A stretch of DNA of 6,758 nucleotides, from positions 1 through 6,758 of the forward strand of contig JAAFHJ010000274.1 in assembly GCA_013298325.1 (NCBI GenBank), read 5' to 3'. Position numbers and translations under genes: made by a program. This DNA is from Myxococcales bacterium (GTDB lineage: Bacteria > Myxococcota_A > Polyangia > Polyangiales > Polyangiaceae). Under the pieces are notes generated by a model. It did not search any database. It was not told the origin of the DNA and worked only from the letters and a program-made list of their open reading frames with translations. Each line of letters begins with the position of its first letter. Position 1 is the stretch's first letter. Of the stretch, positions 6,264 to 6,758 are shown in pieces.

Positions 6264-6758
6264 ATGGCGCGCCCTCGCTCGCTCCTTTCCGCTTCCGTTG
6301 CCGGTCCCGTCGTCGCACGCGTCTGGGACGCGGCGCACGCTGCGGGGCTCCCCGAAGCTGCGTGCGAGGCGCTCGTCGGCCGCCCGCGAAGCGCCCTCCT
6401 CGCGCGCGAGGCCGCCCATGGTGCGGTACCGGTCGCCGCCGTCGACGCCCTTTTCGCCGCCGGCGCACGCGCAACTCCGAGGGGCGCCTTCGCCCTCCGC
6501 GTCGCGACGCAGACCGCCCTCGAAGACTACCCGGTCTTGGGGCTCGCCATGATGAGCGCCCTCGACTTACGCGGAGCCCTCGAGCGCCTTGCCCGCTACG
6601 GCGGCCGCATTTCCGACGCAGGACGCTGGGAAATTTCGGAAGCCTCGCCGAGCCTCGCGCCCCTCGTCGTTCGCTGGCTTCGCCCCTCCACCGACCTCGG
6701 TTCCCGTGTTTCGACGGAGTGCGCCCTTGCGCAACTGCTCGTCGGCGTGCGCGCCTCC
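6264..6758 (+). CDS. AraC-family transcriptional regulator (N-terminal part; C-terminus beyond window)
   Basis: 165 codons are seen, open to the right edge. The sequence matches the N-terminal effector domain (arabinose-binding-type, Pfam Arabinose_bd) found in AraC regulators of the OruR/ToxT-like group: an early WDAAHAAGLPE segment (21-31), FALRVATQTALEDYPVLGLA (76-95), the characteristic SALDLRGALERLARYGGRIS (98-117), a strand RWEISEASPSLAPLVVRW (121-138), and TECALAQLLVGVRA (151-164). The expected C-terminal pair of AraC HTH motifs would lie past 6758 and cannot be checked. ATG at 6264 is the nearest start; the reading frame stays open upstream but offers no good ATG/GTG/TTG, and the Shine-Dalgarno is poor. 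Being head-to-head with the DUF2141/ABM-like operon, it is a candidate regulator of that operon (inference). Confidence 0.85.
   Translation, partial: MARPRSLLSASVAGPVVARVWDAAHAAGLPEAACEALVGRPRSALLAREAAHGAVPVAAVDALFAAGARATPRGAFALRVATQTALEDYPVLGLAMMSALDLRGALERLARYGGRISDAGRWEISEASPSLAPLVVRWLRPSTDLGSRVSTECALAQLLVGVRAS

Noticed and set aside
5686..6552. Plus-strand open frame of 288 codons
   Set aside because: It spans the DUF2141 gene on the opposite strand and part of the AraC-type gene in another frame; its residues show no family resemblance.

Overview
The window is GC-rich DNA with strongly C/G-ending codons. It is rich in exported proteins and carries a sigma-54 enhancer-binding protein and an AraC-type regulator. 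This fits a myxobacterium-like organism (Myxococcota, formerly Deltaproteobacteria), but that placement is inferred from style and gene content, not from a marker gene. I see no rRNA, tRNA, CRISPR array, insertion sequence or phage gene.

Layout, left to right. (1) 1-1694, minus: most of a secreted surface protein with about four IgGFc-binding-protein-like beta units, running off the left edge. (2) 1695-1900: divergent intergenic region. (3) 1901-3001, plus: a sigma-54 activator made only of an AAA+ domain, a Pro-rich linker and a Fis-type HTH, with no sensor domain. (4) 3003-4382, minus: a lipid-anchored nucleotide pyrophosphatase/phosphodiesterase-like enzyme of the alkaline phosphatase superfamily, ending one base from gene 3. 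(5) 4383-4539: a 157-bp divergent promoter region crowded with palindromes, including a 28-bp alternating purine/pyrimidine tract. (6) 4540-5184, plus: a lipoprotein of unknown function with a local drop in GC. (7) 5704-6168 then 5123-5707, minus: a two-gene operon of a DUF2141-type lipoprotein followed by a lipoprotein with an antibiotic-biosynthesis-monooxygenase-like (ABM-like) fold, joined by an ATGA start/stop overlap. The end of this operon overlaps the tail of the 4540-5184 gene by 62 bp. (8) 6169-6263: a 95-bp divergent gap. (9) 6264-6758, plus: the N-terminal effector domain of an AraC-family regulator, cut by the right edge.

Five of the seven genes encode exported proteins, and the four consecutive genes between 3003 and 6168 all look like lipoproteins. 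The two regulators each sit head-to-head with an exported-protein gene or operon (sigma-54 activator with the surface protein; AraC protein with the DUF2141/ABM operon), so local control is a reasonable inference, although I could not find a convincing sigma-54 promoter. No known multi-gene pathway can be assembled. The most unusual items are the palindrome-dense region at 4383-4539, a perfect AT-rich hairpin inside the activator's linker-coding region, the lipoprotein cluster and the repeat architecture of the surface protein.
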